Shown here: positions 22,872 through 32,069 of the stretch, in pieces | Numbering within the stretch: the first letter of the stretch is position 1 | Layout of the letters: each line of letters starts with the position of its first letter | Assembly (NCBI GenBank): GCA_017886875.1 | Contig: JAGHIZ010000066.1 | Coordinates: 1-58,183, forward strand | Source: Butyricicoccus sp. | GTDB taxonomy: Bacteria; Bacillota; Clostridia; Oscillospirales; Butyricicoccaceae | DNA length: 58,183 bases | Reading direction: 5' to 3' | Program-made: the position numbers and the translations under genes | Notes under the pieces: model-generated | What the model saw: only the letters and a program-made list of their open reading frames with translations | The model's database searches: none | Told to the model about the DNA's origin: nothing

Positions 22872-23447
22872 GTGGAGCAGGTACTTATTATAACAGCTAC
22901 AGAAAAAAGCTATCATGCACTGACAAAGGCAATTTGTAGCTGTTACTCCAAAATTTCAAGTGTATGGCTATCAAATGGTAAAGATGTAAGACGAAAAATT
23001 TCAGAAACTGATTATTCACTTGTTATTATAAATGCACCACTTGCAGATGAATTTGGTGCAGAACTTGCACAGTTTATAGCTGAACAATCCGGAATTGGTG
23101 TTTTACTGCTTGTAAAATCAGATATATTTGAAGATGTTTCAGATAGCGTTATAGATGATGGTGTTATTGTGCTTCCCAAACCGCTTTCACCTGTTAGACT
23201 TTCGCTTTCTATCCGTCATACACTTGCTATATATCGTAAATTAAACAGTCTCAAAGCAGAAAATAGAAAAATTCGTATAGGACTTGATGATTTACGCATT
23301 ATAAATCGTGCGAAATGTGTGCTTATTGAATGTTGTAAAATGACAGAGCCAGAAGCACACGCTTATATTGAAAAACGTGCTATGGATACCAGACAGACTA
23401 AACGTGATGTTGCAAACGAACTTATTGGTATTCATTCAAAAGAATGA
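22872..23447 (+). CDS. ANTAR-domain RNA-binding antiterminator with degenerate receiver
   Basis: 191-residue regulator. The N-terminal half (about 1-115) has the fold pattern of a receiver domain, but the phospho-acceptor position reads LVIINAPLADEFG with Asn where Asp is expected, so it is probably not phosphorylated; the late Lys (VLPKPLSP) is kept. A coiled linker (YRKLNSLKAENRKIRIGLDDLRIINRAKCVL) leads into the three-helix ANTAR domain (about 128-188), with MTEPEAHAYIEKRAMDTRQTKRDVA. ANTAR proteins bind paired hexaloop hairpins and prevent termination. GTG 22872 is chosen because AGGGGGG lies 7 nt upstream; the TTG at 22866 is too close. Location after glnA and three matching RNA targets nearby make it the likely nitrogen regulator. 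Confidence 0.88.
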   Translation: MEQVLIITATEKSYHALTKAICSCYSKISSVWLSNGKDVRRKISETDYSLVIINAPLADEFGAELAQFIAEQSGIGVLLLVKSDIFEDVSDSVIDDGVIVLPKPLSPVRLSLSIRHTLAIYRKLNSLKAENRKIRIGLDDLRIINRAKCVLIECCKMTEPEAHAYIEKRAMDTRQTKRDVANELIGIHSKE

Positions 23448-23454
23448 AAAATGA

Positions 23455-25071
<1,617 letters not shown>

Positions 25072-25080
25072 ATGCTATTT

Positions 25081-25114
25081 AAGTGATGAGTTTAAATAAA
25101 CCCATCACTTTTTT
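25081..25114 (+). terminator. pyrG terminator
   Basis: AAGTGATGAGTTT pairs with AAACCCATCACTT (one mismatch), then a T-run, 10 nt after the pyrG stop. Confidence 0.85.
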
Positions 25115-25243
25115 ATATTTGTTTATATATGAAAGATTGCAATTTTTATACTTTTGTAGTAAACTTAATTCTATATGGCATAATATAAATAAACATGCCT
25201 AAAATAAGCTTATTAAAATAAAAAAATTTATATTTAATTTAGC

Positions 25244-25273
25244 TTGAAATATCATACCATTTAGGTGTATATT
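25244..25273 (+). promoter_or_regulatory. Promoter of the cysteine desulfurase operon
   Basis: TTGAAA (25244-25249), 18-bp spacer, TATATT (25268-25273). The preceding 25115-25243 is AT-rich with no gene and no IscR-like palindrome that I can see. Confidence 0.55.
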
Positions 25274-25315
25274 AAAGAAAAACAAATGATACGCCACAAG
25301 GAGGCGACATAATAA

Positions 25316-26530
25316 ATGTCACGTTTCGTTTATGCGGACAATGCGGCTACAACCCCTATGTCCAAAACTGTATATAATGCAATGCAGCCTTTTCTAACAG
25401 AGAACTATGGTAACCCATCTTCTCTATATAGATTTGGCAATAAAGCCCGTGGGGCTATGCAAAACGCTAGAAAGCAAGTTGCTACTGCTATTAATGCGGC
25501 TGACCCATCGGAGATTATTTTCACTGGTGGCGGCTCTCAAGCTGACAACCTTGCTATCACTGGTTTTATGAAAGGTTTATCTGCTAAAGGCAGAACTCAT
25601 ATAATTACTTCTCGTATCGAACATCATGCGGTTTTATATACTTGTGAAGCTCTTGAAAAAGAAGGTTTCACTGTAACTTATCTAAATGTAGATAATCTTG
25701 GTAGAGTTGACCTTGAGCAGCTAAAAAGCGTTATCTCTGATAAAACCGCTTTAGTTACTATTATGGCTGCTAACAATGAAATCGGTACTATTCAGCCTAT
25801 TCGTGAGATTGCTGAAATCGCTCATGCTCATGGTGCTGTGTTCCATACTGATGCTGTACAAGCTGTTGGTCATATGCATATTGACGTTCAGGAAATGGGT
25901 ATTGATATGTTAAGCCTTTCCGCTCATAAATTTAGAGGTCCTAAGGGTATCGGTGCTCTATATTGCCGTAAGGGTATTGCACTTAAACCACTGGTTTATG
26001 GCGGAGGTCAAGAAAAGGGACTTTGCTCTGGTACTGAAAATGTAGCAGGTATGGTTGGCTTAGGTCAAGCTATCACAGACGCTTGCGGTGCAAATTTAGA
26101 TGAAAAGATGAGCTATGTAAAGAGCTTGACAGACAAGCTTGTTAAGGGCATTATGGAAAATGTGCCTTATACACATTATACTGGTGACCCAGAAAACCGT
26201 CTTCCAGGTACTGCTTCTTTTGTGTTTGAAGCAATCGAGGGTGAAGGTCTGATTTTAAGACTTGATTTTGCTGGTATTTGTGGTTCAACTGGTTCTGCTT
26301 GTTCGACTGGTTCTCTTGACCCTTCTCATGTGTTAATGGCTATTGGTTTACCTCATGAAATCGCTCATGGTTCTCTACGTTTAACACTTGGCGAGCAAAA
26401 CACAGAGGAAGATGTGGATTATTTAATAGAAAAAGTAACAGAAGTTGTCGCTGGTCTGCGTGAAATGAGCCCTGTTTGGGAAAATGGTAAGCCAAATTTG
26501 ACAGCAGCAAGTGAACTTCATTCTCACTAA
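25316..26530 (+). CDS. nifS: Cysteine desulfurase (NifS/IscS family)
   Basis: PLP enzyme supplying sulfur from cysteine for Fe-S clusters and other thio-cofactors; 404 residues. Signatures: YADNAATTPMSK at the N-terminus, TGGGSQADNLAITG, HHAVLYTCEALEKEG, HTDAVQAVGH, the PLP-lysine region LSLSAHKFRGPKGIGALY, and the catalytic Cys loop GSTGSACSTGSLDPSHVL. The long Cys-loop form is typical of group I (IscS/NifS). It is followed 42 nt later by a NifU-type scaffold, so the two form a minimal cluster-assembly operon. Confidence 0.95.
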   Translation: MSRFVYADNAATTPMSKTVYNAMQPFLTENYGNPSSLYRFGNKARGAMQNARKQVATAINAADPSEIIFTGGGSQADNLAITGFMKGLSAKGRTHIITSRIEHHAVLYTCEALEKEGFTVTYLNVDNLGRVDLEQLKSVISDKTALVTIMAANNEIGTIQPIREIAEIAHAHGAVFHTDAVQAVGHMHIDVQEMGIDMLSLSAHKFRGPKGIGALYCRKGIALKPLVYGGGQEKGLCSGTENVAGMVGLGQAITDACGANLDEKMSYVKSLTDKLVKGIMENVPYTHYTGDPENRLPGTASFVFEAIEGEGLILRLDFAGICGSTGSACSTGSLDPSHVLMAIGLPHEIAHGSLRLTLGEQNTEEDVDYLIEKVTEVVAGLREMSPVWENGKPNLTAASELHSH

Positions 26531-26572
26531 AATTATTATCTTGATTTTTACTCATAAAGGAGATTATTTATT

Positions 26573-27016
26573 ATGGCTATGGAATACAGCGAAAAGGTCT
26601 ATGACCATTTTTCTAACCCTCGTAATGTTGGTGAACTACCAGATGCTAATGGTATCGGTGAAGTAGGCAACGCTAAGTGTGGCGATATTATGAAAATCTA
26701 TCTAAAGGTTTCTGATGATGGCGTTATTGAGGACGTTAAATTTAAAACCTTTGGCTGTGGTGCTGCTATTGCTACTAGCTCTATGGCTACCGAAATGGTA
26801 AAGGGTAAGACAATCGAGGAGGCTTTAAAGCTAACTAATAAGGCTGTTGCTGAGGCTCTTGACGGTCTACCACCAGTAAAAATGCATTGCTCTGTACTGG
26901 CTGAGGAGGCTCTACGCTCTGCAATCGCTGATTATTATCGCAAGATGGGCAAAGACCCAGAACCAATTCTGGGTTGCACCGCTGATTGTGCTAACTGTCA
27001 CTGTGACCATCACTAA
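26573..27016 (+). CDS. nifU: IscU/NifU N-terminal type Fe-S scaffold protein
   Basis: 147-residue scaffold on which Fe-S clusters are built with sulfur from the adjacent desulfurase. Signatures: [40 protein letters not shown] (ligand Cys in NAKCGD), [14 protein letters not shown] (second Cys) and [14 protein letters not shown] (third Cys). A C-terminal Cys/His-rich tail ([13 protein letters not shown]) is an addition to the core and may bind metal. It has an AAAGGAG binding site and a strong terminator downstream. Confidence 0.94.
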   Translation: MAMEYSEKVYDHFSNPRNVGELPDANGIGEVGNAKCGDIMKIYLKVSDDGVIEDVKFKTFGCGAAIATSSMATEMVKGKTIEEALKLTNKAVAEALDGLPPVKMHCSVLAEEALRSAIADYYRKMGKDPEPILGCTADCANCHCDHH

Positions 27017-27035
27017 AATTTTATAAGTAAAATTT

Positions 27036-27066
27036 AAGGGCAGATTTTTTGAAATCTGCCCTTTTA
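27036..27066 (+). terminator. Terminator of the nifS-nifU operon
   Basis: AAGGGCAGATTT pairs with AAATCTGCCCTT, followed by TTTT-type run. Confidence 0.88.
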
Positions 27067-27125
27067 TGCCTATATTTTTGTGTATTTAATGATAAAATTA
27101 TTTTAAAGGCAGGTGAAAAAATTCA

Positions 27126-30100
27126 ATGCAGGATATTACTCTTAGTATTTCAAATATAAAAGAATACGAACAGTTATTTACTTCCCTTAAAACAAATAGC
27201 ACACCTATACTAACAATAGGTTTGCCGCCTGTAAGTAAAGCTCAACTTGCAGCTGCACTACATATTGAAACAAGCAGACCAGTGCTTATATTAACAGATG
27301 ACCAAATGGCTACAAAACGTTTAAGTGATGACCTTGCAGCATTTTCAGAAAAGGAAGTTTTAAATGTTCCCGAACGTGATTTTGTTATGCTTGATGTTGA
27401 GTCCTCATCACATCAATATGACCAAGCAAGAATATCTGCTCTTTGGGGTTTAATAGAAGGTAAAAAGCTAATTGTTTCATCTACAAATGCTATAAGTCAG
27501 TTTACTATTCCGCCTGAGACGCTGAAAAAGGCTGTATTAACACTTTCAGAAGGAGATAATTATAATTTAGATGATATAAGCGGGAAACTTATTTCATCTG
27601 GTTATAGACGCTCGGTTCAGGTTGAGGGTGCTGGTCAATTCTCTATAAGAGGTGGTATTTTGGATATATTCCCACCTCAAGAAAAAGCACCTGTGCGTAT
27701 TGAGTTTTGGGGAGATGAGATAGACTCAATAACTTATTTTGATATAGGCTCTCAGCGTAGAGGTGCAAAAATATCAAGTGTGTTATGTTTGCCTTGTGCT
27801 GAAACACTGCCTAATATGGCTGATGGCGGTATAGATGGATTATGTAGGGAATTGACCATGATTTGTCGAAACCGTAGCCGTAAACATGCTTTACTTGAGC
27901 AAAATTTACAGCGTGATATTGAGCTTTTACAGCAAAATAAAACACTTGCTGCTGCTGATAAGTATTTACCGCTTATTTATAAAAAACCAGCGACAGCTCT
28001 TGATTATCTGCCTGAGGACACAATAATTCTTATTGATGACACTTCTCGTATGCGTGAAAGCTGTAAAGGTTTTGCAATTCGTATACAAAATGATATTGAA
28101 TCACTTATAGAGCGTGGAGAACTTCCGCCAAATAGCGGTTACTGCTTATCATTTGTAGAACTTGCAGATGTGTTAAATAAATTTTCTGTTATTAGACTTG
28201 ACTCGTTTTTAAATACTGTATCTGAGCTTGAACCTAAAGCTCTTTTAAATTTCACTATACCGCAAATGAATGCTTATGGTGGTCAACTTGATATGGCTGC
28301 AAGTGATATTTCCTCTTACTTAAATGATGGTAGGGGAGTAGTAGTGTTATGCGGTTCAGAGCTTAGATGTGAAAATATGCGTCAAATTCTTGAAGAGCAT
28401 AATATAACTGCTAAAATAACCAATAAAATGCCAAAAGTGGGCGAGGTTATAATTAGACAAGGTACAATAAGTGCAGGTTTTGATTTGCCTCGAAGCAAAC
28501 TTACTGTTTTAACCGAAGGTCAACTTGTTGCAAGGCGAGCAAAAAAAGCTGCTAAAAAATCTAACCGTGATAGAGTTAAAAGTTATACTGACCTAAACAT
28601 TGGTGATTTAGTTGTACATGAAAATCATGGTATAGGTCGTTTTGTTGGTATGGAAAGAATGAAAGTCGATGGTGTAGAACGTGATTATGTAAAAATCGCT
28701 TTTGCGGGCACAGATTTTCTTTATGTTCCAGCAACAAATCTTGATTTAATTTCCAAATATATCGGCAGTGGTCAAAATTCTGAACGTGTTAAGCTTAATA
28801 AACTTGGTGGAACAGATTGGACAAAGGCCAAAACCAAGGCAAAAGCAGCAGCTAAAGACCTTGCTGCGGGACTTATTAAGCTATATGCTGAACGTGCAAG
28901 ACAAAAAGGTTTTGCATTTCCAAGAGATGACGCATGGCAAGCTGAATTTGAACAATCTTTTCCCTATGAAGAAACTGATGACCAGTTAAAATGCATTGAA
29001 GAAATAAAGGCTGATATGGAGTCGGATAGACCAATGGACAGACTGCTTTGTGGTGATGTTGGTTTCGGTAAAACTGAAGTTGCACTCCGTGCGGTTATGA
29101 AATGTATATTAGCAAATAAGCAAGCAGCTATTCTTGTGCCTACAACTGTGCTTGCTCGTCAGCATTTTTTAACTGCTCAAAATCGTTTTGCAGGCTATCC
29201 TATTAAAATTGAGCTTATTTCACGCTATAAAACCGCAAGCGAGCAAAAGAAAATTTTAGAACAGCTTGAAAGCGGTATGATTGATTTAATTATTGGCACT
29301 CACAAGTTATTTAACAAGAATATTAAATTTAAGGATTTGGGTTTACTGGTAATAGATGAAGAACAGCGTTTCGGTGTATCTCATAAGGAAAAGCTAAAGG
29401 AGATAAGCAAGCAAGTCGATACATTAACTTTGTCAGCTACTCCTATACCTAGAACGCTTAATATGGCTTTGTCTGGTATTCGTGATATGTCTGCTATTGA
29501 AGAACCACCACACGACCGCCACCCAGTACAAACATATGTATTAGAATATAATGAGCCTGTTGTTTTTGATGCTATACGCAGAGAGCTTGCAAGAGGTGGT
29601 CAAGTTTACTATCTACACAATATAGTGGAAGATATACAGGAAACAGCGGCTTATATTCAAAGTAAACTCCCAGATAGTGTAATCGGTATTGTTCATGGTA
29701 AAATGAGTCAACGTGAGCTCACAAACACTATGACTAAAATGGCTGATGGTGAAATTGATATACTTGTATGTACAACCATTATTGAAACAGGTATTGATAT
29801 CGCAAATGCTAACACGCTTATTATAGAAAATGCTGACCATATGGGACTTGCTCAACTTCATCAGATTAGAGGTCGTGTTGGTCGCTCACCAAGACGTGCA
29901 TTTGCTTATTTGACATATCGCAAAGGTAAGATATTAAGCGAAATATCTCAAAAGCGTTTATCTGCTATTAGAGAATTTGCTGAATTTGGTTCTGGTTTTA
30001 AAATCGCTATGCGTGACCTTGAAATTCGTGGTGCTGGTAATATATTAGGTCCTGAGCAATCAGGTCATATGATGAGCGTAGGTTATGACTTATATTTAAA

Positions 30101-30599
30101 ACTACTTGAGGATGCTGTTTTAGAAGAAAAAGGCGAAACTCCAAAAGTTCGCACTGAATGTTTAGCGGATTTAACCGTATCTGCAAACTTGCCTAATGAT
30201 TATGTGCCTGACGCTGGTCAGCGTGTGGACTTATACCGTAGAATTGCTCTTATTCGTTCTAAAGACTCCTATTCTGATATACTTGATGAGCTTATTGATA
30301 GATATGGTGAGCCGCCTAATGAAGCGGTTGCACTCTTGGATATTGCACTTTTAAGGTCTAAGGCATCTAAAGCGGGAGTATCTGAAATTCGTCAACAAAA
30401 AGATAGACTGATTTTTACTTTCACCAAACCAGATATTATGAAAATGTCATATTTATGTGGTGATGATGAATTTAAAGGCAAATTGTTATTAAATGCAGGA
30501 AGTAATCCTTATTTATCTATTAGAATTAATCAAAAAGAAACACCACTTGAGCTTTCTTCAAAGTTGATTGATAAGTATAGTTTAATAGAAGAAAAATAA
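27126..30599 (+). CDS. mfd: Transcription-repair coupling factor Mfd
   Basis: Removes RNA polymerase stalled at DNA lesions and recruits UvrA. At 1157 residues it is full length. Domains: UvrB-like N-terminus (about 1-340; SIRGGILDIFPPQEKAPVRIEFWGDEIDS), polymerase-interacting CarD-like domain (about 490-560; NIGDLVVHENHGIGRFVGMER), superfamily 2 helicase (Walker A in CGDVGFGKTEVALRA, DEEQRFGV, LSATPIPRTL, IRGRVGRSPR, IRGAGNILGPEQSGHM), and C-terminal TRCF domain. The upstream site is a weak AGGTG. Neighbouring pth or spoVT genes, common partners elsewhere, are absent. Confidence 0.97.
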   Translation: MQDITLSISNIKEYEQLFTSLKTNSTPILTIGLPPVSKAQLAAALHIETSRPVLILTDDQMATKRLSDDLAAFSEKEVLNVPERDFVMLDVESSSHQYDQARISALWGLIEGKKLIVSSTNAISQFTIPPETLKKAVLTLSEGDNYNLDDISGKLISSGYRRSVQVEGAGQFSIRGGILDIFPPQEKAPVRIEFWGDEIDSITYFDIGSQRRGAKISSVLCLPCAETLPNMADGGIDGLCRELTMICRNRSRKHALLEQNLQRDIELLQQNKTLAAADKYLPLIYKKPATALDYLPEDTIILIDDTSRMRESCKGFAIRIQNDIESLIERGELPPNSGYCLSFVELADVLNKFSVIRLDSFLNTVSELEPKALLNFTIPQMNAYGGQLDMAASDISSYLNDGRGVVVLCGSELRCENMRQILEEHNITAKITNKMPKVGEVIIRQGTISAGFDLPRSKLTVLTEGQLVARRAKKAAKKSNRDRVKSYTDLNIGDLVVHENHGIGRFVGMERMKVDGVERDYVKIAFAGTDFLYVPATNLDLISKYIGSGQNSERVKLNKLGGTDWTKAKTKAKAAAKDLAAGLIKLYAERARQKGFAFPRDDAWQAEFEQSFPYEETDDQLKCIEEIKADMESDRPMDRLLCGDVGFGKTEVALRAVMKCILANKQAAILVPTTVLARQHFLTAQNRFAGYPIKIELISRYKTASEQKKILEQLESGMIDLIIGTHKLFNKNIKFKDLGLLVIDEEQRFGVSHKEKLKEISKQVDTLTLSATPIPRTLNMALSGIRDMSAIEEPPHDRHPVQTYVLEYNEPVVFDAIRRELARGGQVYYLHNIVEDIQETAAYIQSKLPDSVIGIVHGKMSQRELTNTMTKMADGEIDILVCTTIIETGIDIANANTLIIENADHMGLAQLHQIRGRVGRSPRRAFAYLTYRKGKILSEISQKRLSAIREFAEFGSGFKIAMRDLEIRGAGNILGPEQSGHMMSVGYDLYLKLLEDAVLEEKGETPKVRTECLADLTVSANLPNDYVPDAGQRVDLYRRIALIRSKDSYSDILDELIDRYGEPPNEAVALLDIALLRSKASKAGVSEIRQQKDRLIFTFTKPDIMKMSYLCGDDEFKGKLLLNAGSNPYLSIRINQKETPLELSSKLIDKYSLIEEK

Positions 30600-30631
30600 T
30601 AAAAAATTTAAGTAAAAATATCAAAAAACTG

Positions 30632-30660
30632 TTGACAAGAATGTTAGACTATGCTAACAT
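30632..30660 (+). promoter_or_regulatory. Promoter with overlapping palindrome upstream of moaA
   Basis: TTGACA (30632-30637), 17-bp spacer, TAACAT (30655-30660). ATGTTAG (30641-30647) and CTAACAT (30654-30660) form a 7-bp inverted repeat with a 6-bp centre lying over the spacer and the -10, a typical repressor position. Confidence 0.7.
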
Positions 30661-30666
30661 ATAGTC

Positions 30667-30798
30667 AGTCAATAAAAACTCTGTGCGGAAGATATTAAAT
30701 ATCTTGAGTTTGTATTTGATTAAGTCTTTTTTGTCCCGTTTCAATCACCTCTTCTGAAACAAGGTAAAACCACTGCTAATGCGGTGGTTTTATTTTTT
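30667..30798 (+). ncRNA. Short structured transcript or regulatory leader before moaA
   Basis: From the promoter at 30632 the transcript would run about 130 nt to a terminator: AAAACCAC with GTGGTTTT, then ATTTTTT (30766-30798). Inside are AAGATATT/AATATCTT enclosed by ACTC/GAGT (about 30678-30710), and GTTTCA/TGAAAC with an 11-nt loop (30738-30760). No start codon with a binding site is present. It matches no riboswitch consensus I know, including the Moco motif. It is either a small RNA or an attenuated leader for moaA, which starts 62 nt further on. Confidence 0.45.
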
Positions 30799-30859
30799 GC
30801 TTGTTAATATTTGATTTTGGGCGTATAATAAAATGAAAATATACTATAAAGGGGAATGT

Positions 30860-31807
30860 ATGTATATGATTGATAAATTTAATAGAAAAATTACATATGC
30901 TCGCATTTCTCTAACAGAAAAATGCAATCTAAAATGTAAATACTGTATGCCTAATGGCTTTTGTCCTATAAATTCAAATGAGCTTTCAGATGAGCAAATT
31001 AAAAATATAGTCAAAGCTCTTTTATCTTTGAGGATAAATAAAATTCGTTTTACTGGCGGTGAGCCTTTAATGCGTAAAAATGTAATTTCACTTTTAAATG
31101 ATATTTGCACATTTGCACCGATTGACTGGGCTATAACAACAAACGGTACAACACTAAAACATGATGCAATATATTTGAAAAAAGCTGGAATAAAACATAT
31201 AAATATAAGCCTTGATACGCTTGATAGTAAGGATTATAAGGCTTTGACTGGTGCAGATTTACAAAATGCTTTAGAGGGATTTTATACCGCTTTAGATGTA
31301 GGATTTGACACAATAAGGATAAATTTTGTTTTAATAAAGGGAATAAGCGAAAAACAAATAGAAAATCTGGCAAAACTCACACTAAAACACAATGTAGATG
31401 TAAGATTTATTGAACTTATGCCAATAGGTCAGTGTGCAGAATATTCAGAAAATCATCTTTTAAAAGCAGATGTCGTATTTCAAATTTTAAAAGATTTACA
31501 AATAGATGTTCAAGATGCTCATGCACCAGCTAAATATTATAAACTTAAAGGTGCAAAAGGTAGGGTAGGGCTTATAACTCCTATGAGCTGTAATTTTTGT
31601 TCAGAGTGCAACCGCATAAGAATTACAGCTGATGGTAAATTAAAACCTTGTTTACATTCAGATATAGAAATAAATCTTTGTGATGTTTTGCACAATGAGG
31701 ATTTACTCAAAAAACGTATACAAGATGCTGTTAATATTAAGCCTGAACGCCATTATTTAAATGAAAATATGTATATAAAACGCAATATGAGTTGTATAGG
31801 AGGATAA
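30860..31807 (+). CDS. moaA: GTP 3',8-cyclase MoaA
   Basis: Radical SAM enzyme for the first step of molybdenum cofactor synthesis; about 315 residues. The N-terminal cluster motif is CNLKCKYCMPNGFCP, followed by RFTGGEPLMRKN and ITTNGT. The C-terminal cluster binding GTP is CNFCSECNRIRITADGKLKPC, and the protein ends in the conserved Gly-Gly (SCIGG). ATG 30860 is chosen 5 nt after AAAGGGG; the upstream ATG at 30833 lacks a site. Other mo genes are not here, but yqeC at 47.7-48.4 kb also belongs to molybdoenzyme maturation. Confidence 0.92.
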   Translation: MYMIDKFNRKITYARISLTEKCNLKCKYCMPNGFCPINSNELSDEQIKNIVKALLSLRINKIRFTGGEPLMRKNVISLLNDICTFAPIDWAITTNGTTLKHDAIYLKKAGIKHINISLDTLDSKDYKALTGADLQNALEGFYTALDVGFDTIRINFVLIKGISEKQIENLAKLTLKHNVDVRFIELMPIGQCAEYSENHLLKADVVFQILKDLQIDVQDAHAPAKYYKLKGAKGRVGLITPMSCNFCSECNRIRITADGKLKPCLHSDIEINLCDVLHNEDLLKKRIQDAVNIKPERHYLNENMYIKRNMSCIGG

Positions 31808-31812
31808 AAAAG

Positions 31813-31842
31813 AGCTGTCACAGAAAATTGTGACAGCTTTTA
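31813..31842 (+). terminator. moaA terminator
   Basis: AGCTGTCACA pairs with TGTGACAGCT over a 6-nt loop, followed by TTTTA. Confidence 0.82.
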
Positions 31843-31888
31843 GTACAAAAATCGAGGATTATATATTGTTAAATTGTATGAAATGTCA

Positions 31889-31918
31889 TTGACTAATATA
31901 CCAAAAAAATGATATAAT
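31889..31918 (+). promoter_or_regulatory. Promoter of rpoBC
   Basis: TTGACT (31889-31894), 18-bp spacer, TATAAT (31913-31918). The leader of about 145 nt contains a CCACAAA/TTTGTGG stem (about 31957-31985) of unknown role. The gene order rplK-rplA-rplJ-rplL, usual upstream of rpoB, is absent, so rpoBC has its own start here. Confidence 0.75.
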
Positions 31919-32069
31919 AAACCGCTTATCTAAATAAATGGATTTTTATTTATAACCACAAACATAATATCATGTTTTTTGTGGAAAAGCAAGCACAACA
32001 TATGGATTTATACAACGCTACCAAGCGTATCAAAACATTTAAACACTGAAAAGGAGTGATGGGTTCAAA

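Noticed and set aside
30641-30660. DtxR/IdeR-type iron box
   Set aside because: The halves GTTAG/CTAAC fit, but their centre is 6 bp rather than the 1 bp of the consensus, so the family cannot be assigned.
30632-30798. Moco riboswitch upstream of moaA
   Set aside because: The sequence does not show the conserved Moco-motif helices or its characteristic purine-rich joins as I know them.
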